The notes beneath the pieces are model-generated. The model was not told the DNA's origin. It ran no database searches and worked only from the letters and a program-made list of their open reading frames with translations. The translations under genes were made by a program, and so were the position numbers. From Roridomyces roridus (Eukaryota; Basidiomycota; Agaricomycetes; Agaricales; Mycenaceae), in contig JARKIF010000009.1 in NCBI GenBank assembly GCA_029378245.1, forward strand, positions 1,736,001 through 1,800,000: a stretch of DNA of 64,000 nucleotides. Direction: 5' to 3'. Shown one piece after another: positions 11,084-22,784 of this stretch (its first letter is position 1; each line of letters opens with the position of its first letter).

Positions 11084-14000
11084 ATGGGCCGCCAGCAGAC
11101 ACTAGGTGGACCAAACCTTCTTCCCCACGCACCCCGACTCAAATGTTCCAGGGAAATTCTTTGAAATGCCCAAGTCCGTCAAGTCAGCTCCACCGCAACA
11201 AGCCAGTCTCGCAGAACTCTGGGGGCCCAAGAAGAAGAACGCGTCCCAGGACGCGCCGAAACCTGAGGAATCCAAAATGGACGTGGATGGAGAAGAGTCG
11301 GCCAAAGGTGAGCGCGCTGGACGCGTTAATTGCTCCCAATACTGACGCGTTCCCAAGCCGAAACTTCGAAGCGCAAGGAAACCGACTCTGGCACGCATTT
11401 CATCTCGCATATCTCGTGCAACTTACTAATAGTGTCACAGAGAGTGGACCCAGAGTAAAACGCAGAAGAATCATCGATTCTGATGACGACGAGCCTGCCT
11501 CCGTTAAACCACCCTCCTCCAAAGCCCCTTCGTCTCCGCCCAAGCCCTCCCCCAAGGCCAAAGGTAAACAAAAGGCGAAAGAGCCGGTCAAGAAGGAGGT
11601 TGTTGTAGTCCAGGAGGCAGACGGCGCCGCTAGCGCCGATGAGGGTGAAGATGAAATCGACGACGACGCGATTGACTCGGACGATGAAGATACGGGGGTA
11701 GCGTCCAAAATGTTCTCGAGTCACAGACTGTCTCCCTCTGTGAACTGACGCGTCTTTCCAGAGCCGAAGCAGCCCTGTCGAGGAAGAATGACGTGGATAT
11801 CAAGGGAGGGTGGAAGACTGGGGATCCGTATGCTTCCATTCTGACAATGCTGATACATCGCTGACTTGAAATAAAGTGTCCCGTACGCTGCTCTTGCAAA
11901 GACCTTTGCGCTAATCGAAGCCACGACGAAACGCTTGGAAAAGACGGCCCTTCTTACTTCGTTCCTCTATCTTGTCATCCAGCGCAGCGCAGACGGCGAC
12001 TCAAATTCTCTGCTGCAGACCGTGTACCTTTGTATCAACAGAGTGCGTCCTTGCCCATCTGACGTATGCCTTTTACTAACAAAGATACAGCTTAGTCCAG
12101 ATTATGTTGGCGTTGAACTTGGCATCGGAGAAAGTTTACTCATCAAAGCCATTGGCGAGTCCACCGGCCGCAGTATTGCTACAATAAAGGCGGACCTCAA
12201 GAAAGAGGGCGATCTTGGGCTTGTTGCAATGGTAAGCGATACGCCTTTACACAATTAACAAATATGTATGTTGCCCGCAGAACTCGAAGAACAGCCAAAA
12301 GACACTCTTCAAACCAAAACCACTCACGCTCTCTTTTGTCTTTTCAAACCTCCGAGAAATTGCTCTTACGTCTGGCCACTCGGTAAGACATTCCAATTTT
12401 TGCTCTTTGGCACTGACCATCTTTAGTCCCAAGCCAAGAAAGTCTCCATCATCACGAAATTGCTAGCTGCCTGCCAGGGCCACGAAGCCAAGTATATTGT
12501 CCGAAGTTTGGAGGGCAAGCTGCGCATAGGCAACGCAGAACGTTCGGTTGTTGTTGCTCTTGCACACGCCGCAGTCCTTGCGGAGAAAGACAAAGGTGAG
12601 GAGGCGTTTTCACTTTCTTTCTCTGGTGTTTAATTCAATCTAGCGGGCAAGAAGTGGAGCAAGGACAAGCTGACCAGCCGTTTGGAGGAGGGTGCCAACA
12701 TCATCAAATCCGTCTACAGGTGCAATTCATGTCATCGAGCTTTGGAAAAGATACTAATGCCTGTCCCAGCGAACTGCCTTCCTACGATGAAGTCATTCCG
12801 GCGCTTCTTAAACATGGAGTCGAGGGCTTGCGTGACCACTGTAAATTGACTCCTGGCGTCCCGCTCAAGCCCATGCTGGCCAAACCCACCAAGGCCATCG
12901 GCGAAGTGCTTGATAGATTCGAGAACAAACGGTTCACCAGCGAGTATAAATATGATGGAGAGCGCGCGCAGGTGCACATGCTCCCGGATGGTACCGTCGG
13001 TGTTTTCAGCCGAAACTCGGAAGACATGAGCAAGAAGTATCCGGATCTGGTTGAACAGCTTCCAAACGCAAGTGCAATTGGTTATGCGGCGTCATTAATC
13101 TTATCCTCAATAGTGCATCAAAGAATCTACGAAATCTTTCGTCTTGGATGCCGAGGCTGTCGCCATCGACCGCACCACCGGCAAGCTCATGCCTTTCCAA
13201 GAACTGAGCCGTCGGAAACGGAAAGATGTCAAGGTGGAAGATATCCAAGTCCGCGTTTGTTTGTTCGGGTTCGATTTATTGTACCTCAACGGCGAGGTAA
13301 GAGATTTCCACTTTGGCGACTCGCTGATTGACATCCTCCATAAGCCACTGCTTAAAAAGTCTTTGCAAGAACGTCGAGAACTCTTACGAAAGCACTTCCA
13401 GACCGTGCCCGGCGAGTTTGATTTCGCCAAGTCCTCGGACAGCGAAAGTGTCGACGACATCCAGACATTCCTTGAGCAGAGTGTCAAGGATGGATGCGAG
13501 GGTCTTATGGTGAAGATGCTGGAGACGGACGCGAGCTTTTATGAGCCCAGCCGACGTAGTATCAACTGGCTCAAGGTGAGGTCGTCTCAAGAGTGAGAAG
13601 CACGATTAATTTGGACTTGTTTAGCTGAAGAAGGATTACCTCGCTGGCGTCGGCGATTCCTTGGATCTCGTTGTCGTCGGCGGTTATTACGGCAAGGGCA
13701 AGAGAACAAACGTCTATGGCGCATTCTTGCTCGCCTGCTACGACAGCGACTCTGAAGAATTCCAGACTATTTGCAAAATCGGCACTGGGTTCAGTGAAGA
13801 GGCTTTGCAGTCGCACTATGATGTGCTGAAACCTCTGGAACTCTCCAAGGTTCGAGGAGACATCAAGATCGGCGGTGCAAAGCCAGACGTCTGGTTTGAG
13901 CCCCAGATCGTTTGGGAGGTGCTCACGGCTGATTTGAGCTTGAGTCCCGTGTATACGGCCTGCGCAAGGGCTGGTGAGTCTGATTCCATTCTTTTCCGGC

Positions 14001-14249
14001 CTCTGTCTCACTGTGTGCTAGGTGGAAGAAAGAGGTATTTCCCTCCGATTCCCTCGTTTCGTAAGAATACGAGATGACAAGGGGGCAGACGATGCGACGG
14101 CTCCCGAGCAGGTGAATCCAGCGACACGGTCAAGATCATTCTCACTGACTTCCATTGTGCAGATCGCGGAAATGTACGAGAGCCAAGCGTTGGCGCAGAG
14201 CAAAGGCAAGAAGAAGGGTGGCGGCGACGCAGACGACGGTTTTTGGTGA
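11084..14249 (+). CDS. LIG1: ATP-dependent DNA ligase 1 (replicative)
   Basis: Fifteen exons sum to 829 codons (828 residues). Exon 1 (11084-11105) and exon 2 together encode [12 protein letters not shown], which contains a PCNA-interaction box (QxxLxxFF) split by intron 1. An acidic Lys-rich linker follows, then the DNA-binding domain ([39 protein letters not shown]), the adenylation motif [12 protein letters not shown] with catalytic Lys near residue 463, EGLMVKML, and the OB-fold region ending [20 protein letters not shown] and [12 protein letters not shown]. It seals Okazaki fragments and repair nicks. Two introns appear to be GC-AG (11391-11440, with a weak donor, and 13068-13113). The junctions around 11720-11763 and 13974-14028 were chosen because they keep frame. 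Confidence 0.93.
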
Positions 14250-14303
14250 TTTTTTGGCACTGTATACACACATATTATTAGGGAATCTAAAGGTATCGTC
14301 CAA

Positions 14304-14905
14304 TTATTTTTTGAGATTTTCAGCAGCCTTGATGGCCTCCGTGACTTTGCCTGTTGCCCTTTCCGCAACACCTTCTGGAGAGAGGCCGAGTTTCTTCTCC
14401 CGACCGCCGTAGTACCAGTAGTTGACGAAGCGAGCGTCCTGGACGCCTTGGGCCGTCGCGTTTGTGGCATGACACGCGAACAAGAGATAGTTGCGCGGCT
14501 GTACGCGCCAAGCTGGTGGAAATATAAAAGGCTGCTATACAGAAGCGGGATTCAAGGCACACCAAAACGCATGAACACCAGACTGCGGCAAGTCAGAAGG
14601 GCCCTTCGGATAACAGTTGTATTTTAACGCACGAATAGGAAAAGAGGGCGGTGGTCATCGTGCCAGAGATAAACTCTTCATCCTTACTCAGGTCGGCGAG
14701 GGCAGCGAGAGGGAGACCCCAATTTGCGACCTGCGGATATGTGAAGAGATTGCGAGAGCAGAGAGAACAGAGCTGACTGGACCCCAGAAGTGCGTGCCTG
14801 GTGAAAATGAGGGATGAATACAATGAGAGCATGTCGGGGCGACGCACTGAAGAAATATTCTCGTGCAGCAGGCGAGCGCAACCAGCCAAAGAATGTGGAG
14901 GCCAT
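14304..14905 (-). CDS. MPC1: Mitochondrial pyruvate carrier subunit MPC1
   Basis: Five exons (14848-14905, 14778-14797, 14633-14730, 14563-14582, 14304-14512) give 134 residues, the usual MPC1 length. Family motifs: [70 protein letters not shown]1 pairs with MPC2 or MPC3 in the inner mitochondrial membrane to import pyruvate. Two exons are only 20 nt long. It converges on LIG1 with just 54 bp between the stop codons. The hydrophobic segments match the three-helix MPC fold. Confidence 0.94.
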
Positions 14906-15183
14906 GGTAAGAGCTGGTAAGAGTCGAGATTGAAATCAGAATTTCGGGACGGCCGCTCACGGCACGTGCAGCGCGGCTTGTCCTGGATTTACTGTTTTGC
15001 GCAAGGCCAGACAGCTCGGTGCTGCGTAGAACACGATACGATCGACGACCACACGTTCCTCGATTTCCTGGCGGGCAAACGGCGAAAAATCGGTCAGCGC
15101 GTCTAATCTGGAGTGCCTCATGTCCACCCTTTAAAGTCCGGCGTGTGTGCCACTCAGCTCCCACCTTGTCTTTTACCCCACCG

Positions 15184-16535
15184 ATGGCTTATTACTCCAA
15201 CTATGGCCACCCACAGCAGATGTACCCTCAGCAAACACCCATGATGGGCCAAGCGGCTGGTCCCAGCGGATACATGCCGATCTATGCTCCTCCTGCTACC
15301 TCTTACACCCAGGCCCACACACCGTTCATCCCACCCGGTGTCATGACTGAAACCCCGCCTCCCACTCGATCGCAGCACCTGGGCACTAAACCACGCACGA
15401 AACACAGTCGACGGACTGAAACCACTCCACGACCTTTAAAATCAGCCATGAAAAAACCAGGCGGAACGGGCGTCGCGCCGGCTCCCGTTCCCCCAATCTA
15501 TACAGAACCCAGCCAGAGCAGGCGGCGTACAGAGTCCAAGGCCAAAGCTGATGACAAGTATGCAGCTTTAAGCTCGCCCTCTGAAGCTTGTTCGTCGTTC
15601 TCCGTGTACAACGACAGTGTGCTCACTGCTTATGCGCAGATCACATGTTTGTGACCTTCAAAGGCGATGGTGAACTGCTGCTGGAGAACACCCTCGATAA
15701 AGCGAGGGCAGATATAGAGAAAGTGATCGCAATCTGGCCTCACGGCGCTGACTCAACCTTGCGTGGGTCCACCTGGTCGATCCGATTTCGCAACACTCCC
15801 TGGAACATGAATGGACCGGACGTTGAAAAGTATGTCTCGTGCCTCGCGATTTTATTGTTTTTGACGCCATTGGTAGAGCTTGGGCTCTCATTATTGCTCT
15901 CTTCGCCTTATTTTCTTCAAGGGTCAGTTTTTTCATCTGCGATTCCTCTCCATCCTTAGCTGTTGGCAGGGATTCTCATTTATAACAACAACCAAATGCA
16001 CTACTGTCGTATGTACTTGTCTCATGATCGTGCCGAAGGCTCAGTCTCAAGTTCAAGCAACCTCGACTTATTTTTCAAGTAACAAATGCCGACACGAGGT
16101 CTACTTTTTTCCTCGCCTACTTTTCTCGTGGTGGCCGACGGATGTGGGTCCATGTTTCGCGCCCAAAGGACTTGCTCACCAAAGGCCTTGTAGCACATTG
16201 ATCAGTCCGCCCTACTCAGTCGCAGTAACGTTTGGGCCAAGGATCCAAGCACTCTTGTCTAACCAAGCAGAGGTTACACAAGACAAGGGGTTGACCGTTG
16301 TGGAGGTCAAGCGAGACATTGGTGGGACGGGTGGTGGTACGTTATCCTCGTCTCCAACTTCTTGCTACTAAAGTATGTCGCAGTGCATCCTTCTCATTTC
16401 CTCATGCAAATACTCAAAGTCATGGTCGATCTGGGCTTTGATTTGAACGCTACCATTCAGATGGCCCGAGGAGGACCGTTGGGAATGGGCGCAAGGCGAG
16501 AACTTTTTGTCTTCAAGGGCGTCGCGGTTGTATGA
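15184..16535 (+). CDS. Unrecognised basidiomycete protein with Pro/Gln/Tyr-rich N-terminus
   Basis: Seven exons with introns at 15590-15639, 15830-15876, 15923-15969, 16009-16051, 16144-16193 and 16337-16383 sum to 356 codons (355 residues). The N-terminal 130 residues are low-complexity (MAYYSNYGHPQQMYPQQTP, then basic Pro/Arg-rich). The rest looks folded, with MFVTFKGDGELLLENTL, STWSIRFRNTPWNMNG, SPPYSVAVTFGPRIQALL, GLTVVEVKRDIGGTGGG and a C-terminal GFDLNATIQMARGGPLGMGA. It resembles a family of fungal proteins of unknown function; I assign none. Splice choices between 15923 and 16193 are the least certain part. Confidence 0.7.
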
Positions 16536-16578
16536 TTAGGATTGCTAAAAAATCTATGCAAATCTCCACTGTATTATA

Positions 16579-17435
<857 letters not shown>

Positions 17436-17591
17436 GTGGACTGGACGAGCAAGAGAGAGGGACCAGGGGCGTTGTGAACGGAACCTAAGAGAAAGAAAGA
17501 TCGAATGCGGCCGTAGACGATCAATCATAGTGTTGCAAAATGGGCGCATTACGTTACATCTCCGCCCTTCCTACTACAATACTACTAGTAC

Positions 17592-20500
17592 TCATCCTAT
17601 CGTCAAGCACAATTCACCGTACGGCTCATCCTGTTTCAAGTGAAGCAAATCTTTGGTTGCGAGAACTAGCAGATTTTTAGCGTCCACTCTCCACACGTTC
17701 CAGAGCTCACCTAGGCAATGGTAAAACGCAGCGGCCGCAACGTGCCGTGTGCTTGTGGCCATCGGCACAACTGCGTCGAAGCTAAGATTCGGTACTGAAC
17801 TTGGAAGGCCCTGGAGCTGCATCCGCACATATCTGAACGCATCTCAGGTCAGAACTATCAACAAGGCTTTACCACGTACTCGAGAAAATTAAACGAGTTT
17901 CTTTCAAGTGTAATCAGGTTCATATCTGAGCGCTGTGAATCAAAGGTGCCAGAGTCATTGGGTTGCTGGTCCACTAGGCCGCTCATTAGACCCATGAAGA
18001 ACATCTAATTGGAACCCACCGTCAAAAGCGTAATCTTCAGGGCCTTTCTGTAATCCTGGCGAGAACTCCAAACCCTCCAGCGCGCTCCCACTCTGACTTG
18101 GAACCAGCGAACTGCCTCTGCGACTCAACGACCCTCCTCTGGATCTGATAGCCACTTCTGCTCGGTCTACACTGACGCGGTCGCTCCCCATTGCACCAAA
18201 GCCGCCAGCACTGGACGAACCCCCGCCAGCGTTATCCCAAGGAAACAGCGAACTTCTTTGGGAGCCCGAAGGCGCAGGGGCACCGAAATCGAAATCATTT
18301 CCGAGAATTGATGGCGGCCGAGAAATATGACGCGCTTGCCCTGGTTCCTGCTCACGCAATGAGAACCGCACGTATCCGCAGTTTTCAGTACATACCTCCG
18401 ACGAGCGCCGAATGGGATCTTGTTCAAGGGGGCCGCCACCATTGTTCATATCACCTGGCCCATCGCTTCAGTACTATTATAGCGGATTTAAAAAAATTCT
18501 ACTACCAAAGTCGACGTCTTGCATGTTGAAATCGTTGTCGAACATTGCTGGTATCATATCATTTGCGTCTTCGTTGGGCGGGTCTCTTATCTTGCGGCGT
18601 TTGGCAGGAGGCTCGTCTGGGAAAGGTTAGTCACCAACTTTGAAGATTCGCGCAATGGCCCACCATGAATTACAAGAACACCCGTCCGAGCCTCCACTTG
18701 AACTTGGAAATTCGCCTGCCAAAATTCGACCAAGGATTCCGCTTGGACTGGGAAAAATTCAGATGGAACGCCATACAATACGACTCTCGAATCACCTCCT
18801 CGGGGCACACCGCGATAGAACATATCGTCAAGAATTTTGCCGCCCTCTTTCTGGATTTTCTGTTCCTCGAGCTGACGCCTCAATGCTGTCTGGCCTTGCA
18901 AGTACTGTGCGCGCGCCGCCTGGTCAAGTCATATAAGGTCGAGATCAACACTCTCGGCTTCTACAGACCTTTAGTTCTTCATCAGTCAATTCAGTTCGTG
19001 CGTCCAAAAGCAGGCGGGTTTTCTTGACTTTCTTGACTCCTTGATTCCGGCGGTCGGCAGTTACATCGAGGAGCGGAGGTTGGGGCTCTTCTTGATCCTG
19101 CGTCAAGAGCAGCCGCGAGAAGGATGTGGCGGGGCTCAGCTCGCCCTCGGGGGTCTTTTTCCGTATACTGGAGGGAAGTTTGTTCTCTGAAATAGATCAG
19201 TCCCTTGGCTCGAGTCTATATCGACAAAGCAACCTTTGTCTCGAGCGGATCCGGCCTGTACATTTTCAATAAAATTGCACCAAGGAAGGATACAACTTGC
19301 CTTTCTCTTTTTGGGCGTAACAGCAGGCTCGGACTGGCTTCTTAGATCCAAGTCTTCTTGGGGTGCATCAAACGGTTGACCGAAATCGAGGTCCATCTGA
19401 ATGTCCAAGCCATCGTTGCCCAGAGGGCCGTCGAGATCCATGGCATTACTGCCCAATCAGCAGAGACTCGAAGAAATTGAAATGACATACTTTTCATCCG
19501 GAAAAAGACCCCAGCCTTCTCCCAACTCTTTGGCAAAGTCGTCGCCCAATCCGTCACCAATGTCCAAAGAATCAGGAGCACTCAGGAAAATATCGTCCAA
19601 TGCAAAGCCTCCACCGTTCTGAGAGGAAGAAGCCATACCACCAACATCTGCGTTGAAAGAAAGATCGAAAGAGTTGGAAAGCAAATGTTCGTGGTCCTCC
19701 TTGAGAGTGTACATGTCCGCCCTCGGTTCTTCAGCACGTTGGCTTGAAGGCTTCTGCTTGCGGTTCGCTTTCTTCCCTTTGGTTTTGGGATCGAACTCGT
19801 CTTCTGATTCAGGTTCTTCGAGCTCAAGTTGTTCTGCGAGATGTGAGGTCCAATTGCGGGTTCCAAGCTGACCGTACCTCCGCCGATATTGAGGAACGCA
19901 TCCCAATCCTAGGAAGCCCGTGAGAGGGAAACGTGGTCAAGAAAACAGATACGCACAGCAACAAGAGCATCGAATTCGATTACAAAGGCTGCTTTCGGAT
20001 CTTTAGCCAAGTTGAGTGCGGACGGTCTAGTCACTGCAATCAGTTGCGCTATACAAATGAAACGATGAACGGACGCACCGGGCACTAGGTTGGGCCATTT
20101 GAAGTTGGTCTCCGTTCTTGGCAGCAGACTGCATCTCTTGCACTACTTTCTTCAAGGACGCCACGCAATTGGTGACATCTGTCATGAAGATTTCTTGCTT
20201 GACTAGGGAATATATCTTAGACTGGAGATCGATTTTACCAGACGCGTTGCACACCTTTATAGACCCTGGTAACATGTGGTGGTGAATCCAAGTTGGGATG
20301 TAAGCTCTGGATCTTACCGCGCAACACCAATCATAAGATTGCTCGACAGTCTGTGGATGACGTTAAACGCGAGCAGAAGCAATGGATGAGAGCCAACCTC
20401 AGAGCTAAAGGCTCTGGCGGTGTAACGATGAGATCGCACAACTCGGATATGTCGGCGGTAAGTACAGAACGCTTAGGGAGTTTCTTGAACGTGGATTTCG

Positions 20501-20626
20501 AGCCCAGCGTCGCAGCCAGCCTGATCGATAACGATTAAAAGAGGGCAGGGAGCGGCCTAAAGACAATTCACCAGAGGAGGCCGAATCCGCCATCTCGTTT
20601 GGCCAACAATTCCGGAGAGAAGAACA
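17592..20626 (-). CDS. REC8: Meiotic cohesin kleisin REC8
   Basis: The N-terminus MFFSPELLAKRDGGFGLLWL followed by AATLGSKSTFKKLPKR and PEPLALRLSSNLMIGVARVY matches fission-yeast-type Rec8 rather than mitotic Rad21. At least a dozen short introns separate the exons. The middle is acidic and disordered. A conserved segment reads KKTRLLLDARTELTDEELK then TALRRQLEEQKIQKEGGKIL. The C-terminal winged-helix region ends EYVRMQLQGLPSSVPNLSFD and ATKDLLHLKQDEPYGELCLT at the stop 17592. Kleisins bridge SMC heads to hold sister chromatids, and REC8 does so in meiosis. One intron (19256-19300) is GC-AG. Exact exon borders in the middle third are partly uncertain, so no residue count is given. Confidence 0.9.
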
Positions 20627-20763
20627 TGACCTGGACCCGTGTCATAGGACTGGGACTATAAAGAGGAGAGAAAAGGGCGCACAGAATATACAGATTAAAG
20701 CAATATTAGAGCATTAAGGGAGAGACGAAGAGGCATACACGGCATTACTCGATTTGGACATCA

Positions 20764-22662
20764 CTATTTGATTACTCGCTTCTTGCTTGCTTCCGCGGTA
20801 CCAACCAATCTCGTGAATAACTCATCGCGCCCACCGACCCAGGGAAATTTCTCCTCCTTCGCATTCTCGTCTCCGTCCACCCAGCTGATAATCAACGAAT
20901 TCAAGATCCCATTCTTTTTCCTCAGCCCGCGTATATTCGCCAGAGGTATTGTGAGCTTCCGCGACGTCGCGCCCAGAGGCGTGAAAAATAATGTCGCGGT
21001 TGTCAGTGTTACAAGACCGGGGGAGGAGGTATGCTGTGCAGGAAATGCTAGGAGGGATATATTAGCGGCCTTGCCAACCAAAGGATAACACATACTGTGT
21101 GCTTGCACGTCACCAGGATCGTTTTCCTTGGCCTGCTGGGAAAGTTCAGTGGACAACTCGTCGGCGGCGGCAAGTTGCATACTTTACCCGCGAGCAAACG
21201 TCCTCCGTCTTCCGCCCATGCCATTCCGGTAGCAGCCCGTCCAGCCCACTTTTTCCAGTTGACTTCCCTGTCTGTGGGTTTGGATTGTGAGATAGCGGCG
21301 TCGTCCGTTACATTCTCTTGTGCCCTCCTCTTTTTGGGAATGGCATCGAGCCCGGCGGCGACCCGTTGCGAGACACGTTCCATGGCGTACTCGGCTTCCG
21401 TAGGTACATCTGCGAACGCTGGTGGAAGCCTGAATGACGAAAAATGAGATCGAATACTCCAGCAATGAGTCTTGACAATTACCGAGCACGGTCATTGGGA
21501 GAAAGGGCGGCAATCACGGGTGTTATGTGCCAAAAAGACACGCCTCCAACAAAATAAATCAATTTGGCCAGGTATTTCGCGGGTAGCAGAAGCGTGAGCA
21601 TGAACAAAAGCAGAAGGACCTATGGAGTGTTAGCAAAATGAATTGAAATGAGAAGGTAGAAGCACCAGTCCGTATATTCGGGACGCCGCTGGGTGGCGCC
21701 AGATGAATATGCTACTTTGTGTAGTGCGGGAGGAAGTGTGTTGACCAAGCACATACTTCTTAACCCTCTCGTGGAGATCTGCCACTTCCGACAAGGCCTG
21801 CAAAATGGCACGCTTAAAGTCACTCTCTTGTGAATTCTGTGGTTCCGCCGAATCCAATACGGTGCTCGAGTCCTCTTTGGTGACTTTTCCTTTATTGAAT
21901 ACTTTGAACAAGCGCCATAGTTCTGTGAGCCCAAAGGGGGACGAAGGCGAGAACCTGGTGGACATCTCTCGGCCAAATTCATCGGCACGATCGACTTCTT
22001 CCCGATGGGCCCGTAATTCTGCCAATGTTGGGTATGGCAGTAATTTACGTCGGAACAGAGAGTAAAGAATTCGGAGAAAGAGGGACGGCAGAAGTAGGTT
22101 GTAGTACCACAGCATCCAGAAAATCTGAAGATTCGTTAGACCAGGTTGGAATGAGGGGGACTACATACTGAACAGCACACGGCACTCTGTGTCCTGTCTT
22201 TCCAAGTCGCTAGATCTGCCAGGGCCGTAAAGAATGGGCCATACAGCTGGATTGCGATGTGACAACGTTGAATCGCAATTCTCAACCGTCCCAAGGTAAA
22301 CAAGGGCAAAGGCGGAGCGGCTGTAGGAAGGATTGGAACAATGTAGTGTTGTGCTATTCCTTCTGAGATGCTTTGGGGTTGAGAACTTGGTGGTGGACGC
22401 AAAATGGCAGGACTGTCGTCCAAGTGAACCTCAGTGCTTCGAGGTTGAGAACTTGGTGGTGGACGCAAAACGGCAGGACTGTCGTCCAAGTGGACCTCAG
22501 TGACATACTGCACAAGATAAATACGCAAAATTCCTGGAAGAAACGGGGAATGGACGCAACGGCAGAGAACAAGCAGACAAATCGTTCAATCTCCTCGTTG
22601 TCGTAGATTTCTCTCAGCTGCTGCTCGGACAGATAGTCCTCTTGGTCGTCTTGAGGAGGCAT
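20764..22662 (-). CDS. GRAM-domain membrane protein (GRAMD4-like)
   Basis: From MPPQDDQEDYLSEQQLREIY at 22662 the gene runs through several hydrophobic segments (YYNLLLPSLFLRILYSLF, LLLFMLTLLLPAKYLAKLIY). A linker follows, and then a C-terminal GRAM/PH-like domain: SSPGLVTLTTATLFFTPLGA, SRKLTIPLANIRGLRK, WVGGRDELFTRLVG. It ends at 20764. This order, membrane helices before GRAM, resembles human GRAMD4 and its fungal relatives, thought to act at membrane contact sites. Lipid or protein ligands are unknown. A 66-bp tandem duplication (22381-22502) lies near the first intron; whether it is exonic or intronic depends on the splice chosen. It is divergent from INCENP with 122 bp between the start codons. 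Confidence 0.75.
22381..22502. repeat. Tandem duplication, 66-bp period
   Basis: GAGAACTTGGTGGTGGACGC begins at 22381 and at 22447. Over the 56 bases shared by both copies I count two differences. On the minus strand, in the GRAM-protein frame, the unit reads TEVHLDDSPAVLRPPPSSQP, so if exonic it adds one extra copy of a 22-residue segment. The near identity suggests a recent duplication. Confidence 0.9.
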
Positions 22663-22784
22663 GGGTAAACGCGTGCCATGATGGAGTCTCTGACGCAAAG
22701 TGTGATCTTGTGATCGTGTGGCGCAGTCGTATCGGTAACGTGCTGATCAGTCAACAAACGCGTCTCGACGTTGAACACACCAAC

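Noticed and set aside
16190..16205. Apparent frameshift after KGLVAH in the unknown gene at 15184-16535
   Set aside because: A 50-bp intron at 16144-16193 (donor GTGGGT, acceptor TTGTAG) joins RGGRR to ISPPYSVAV in frame, so no indel is needed.
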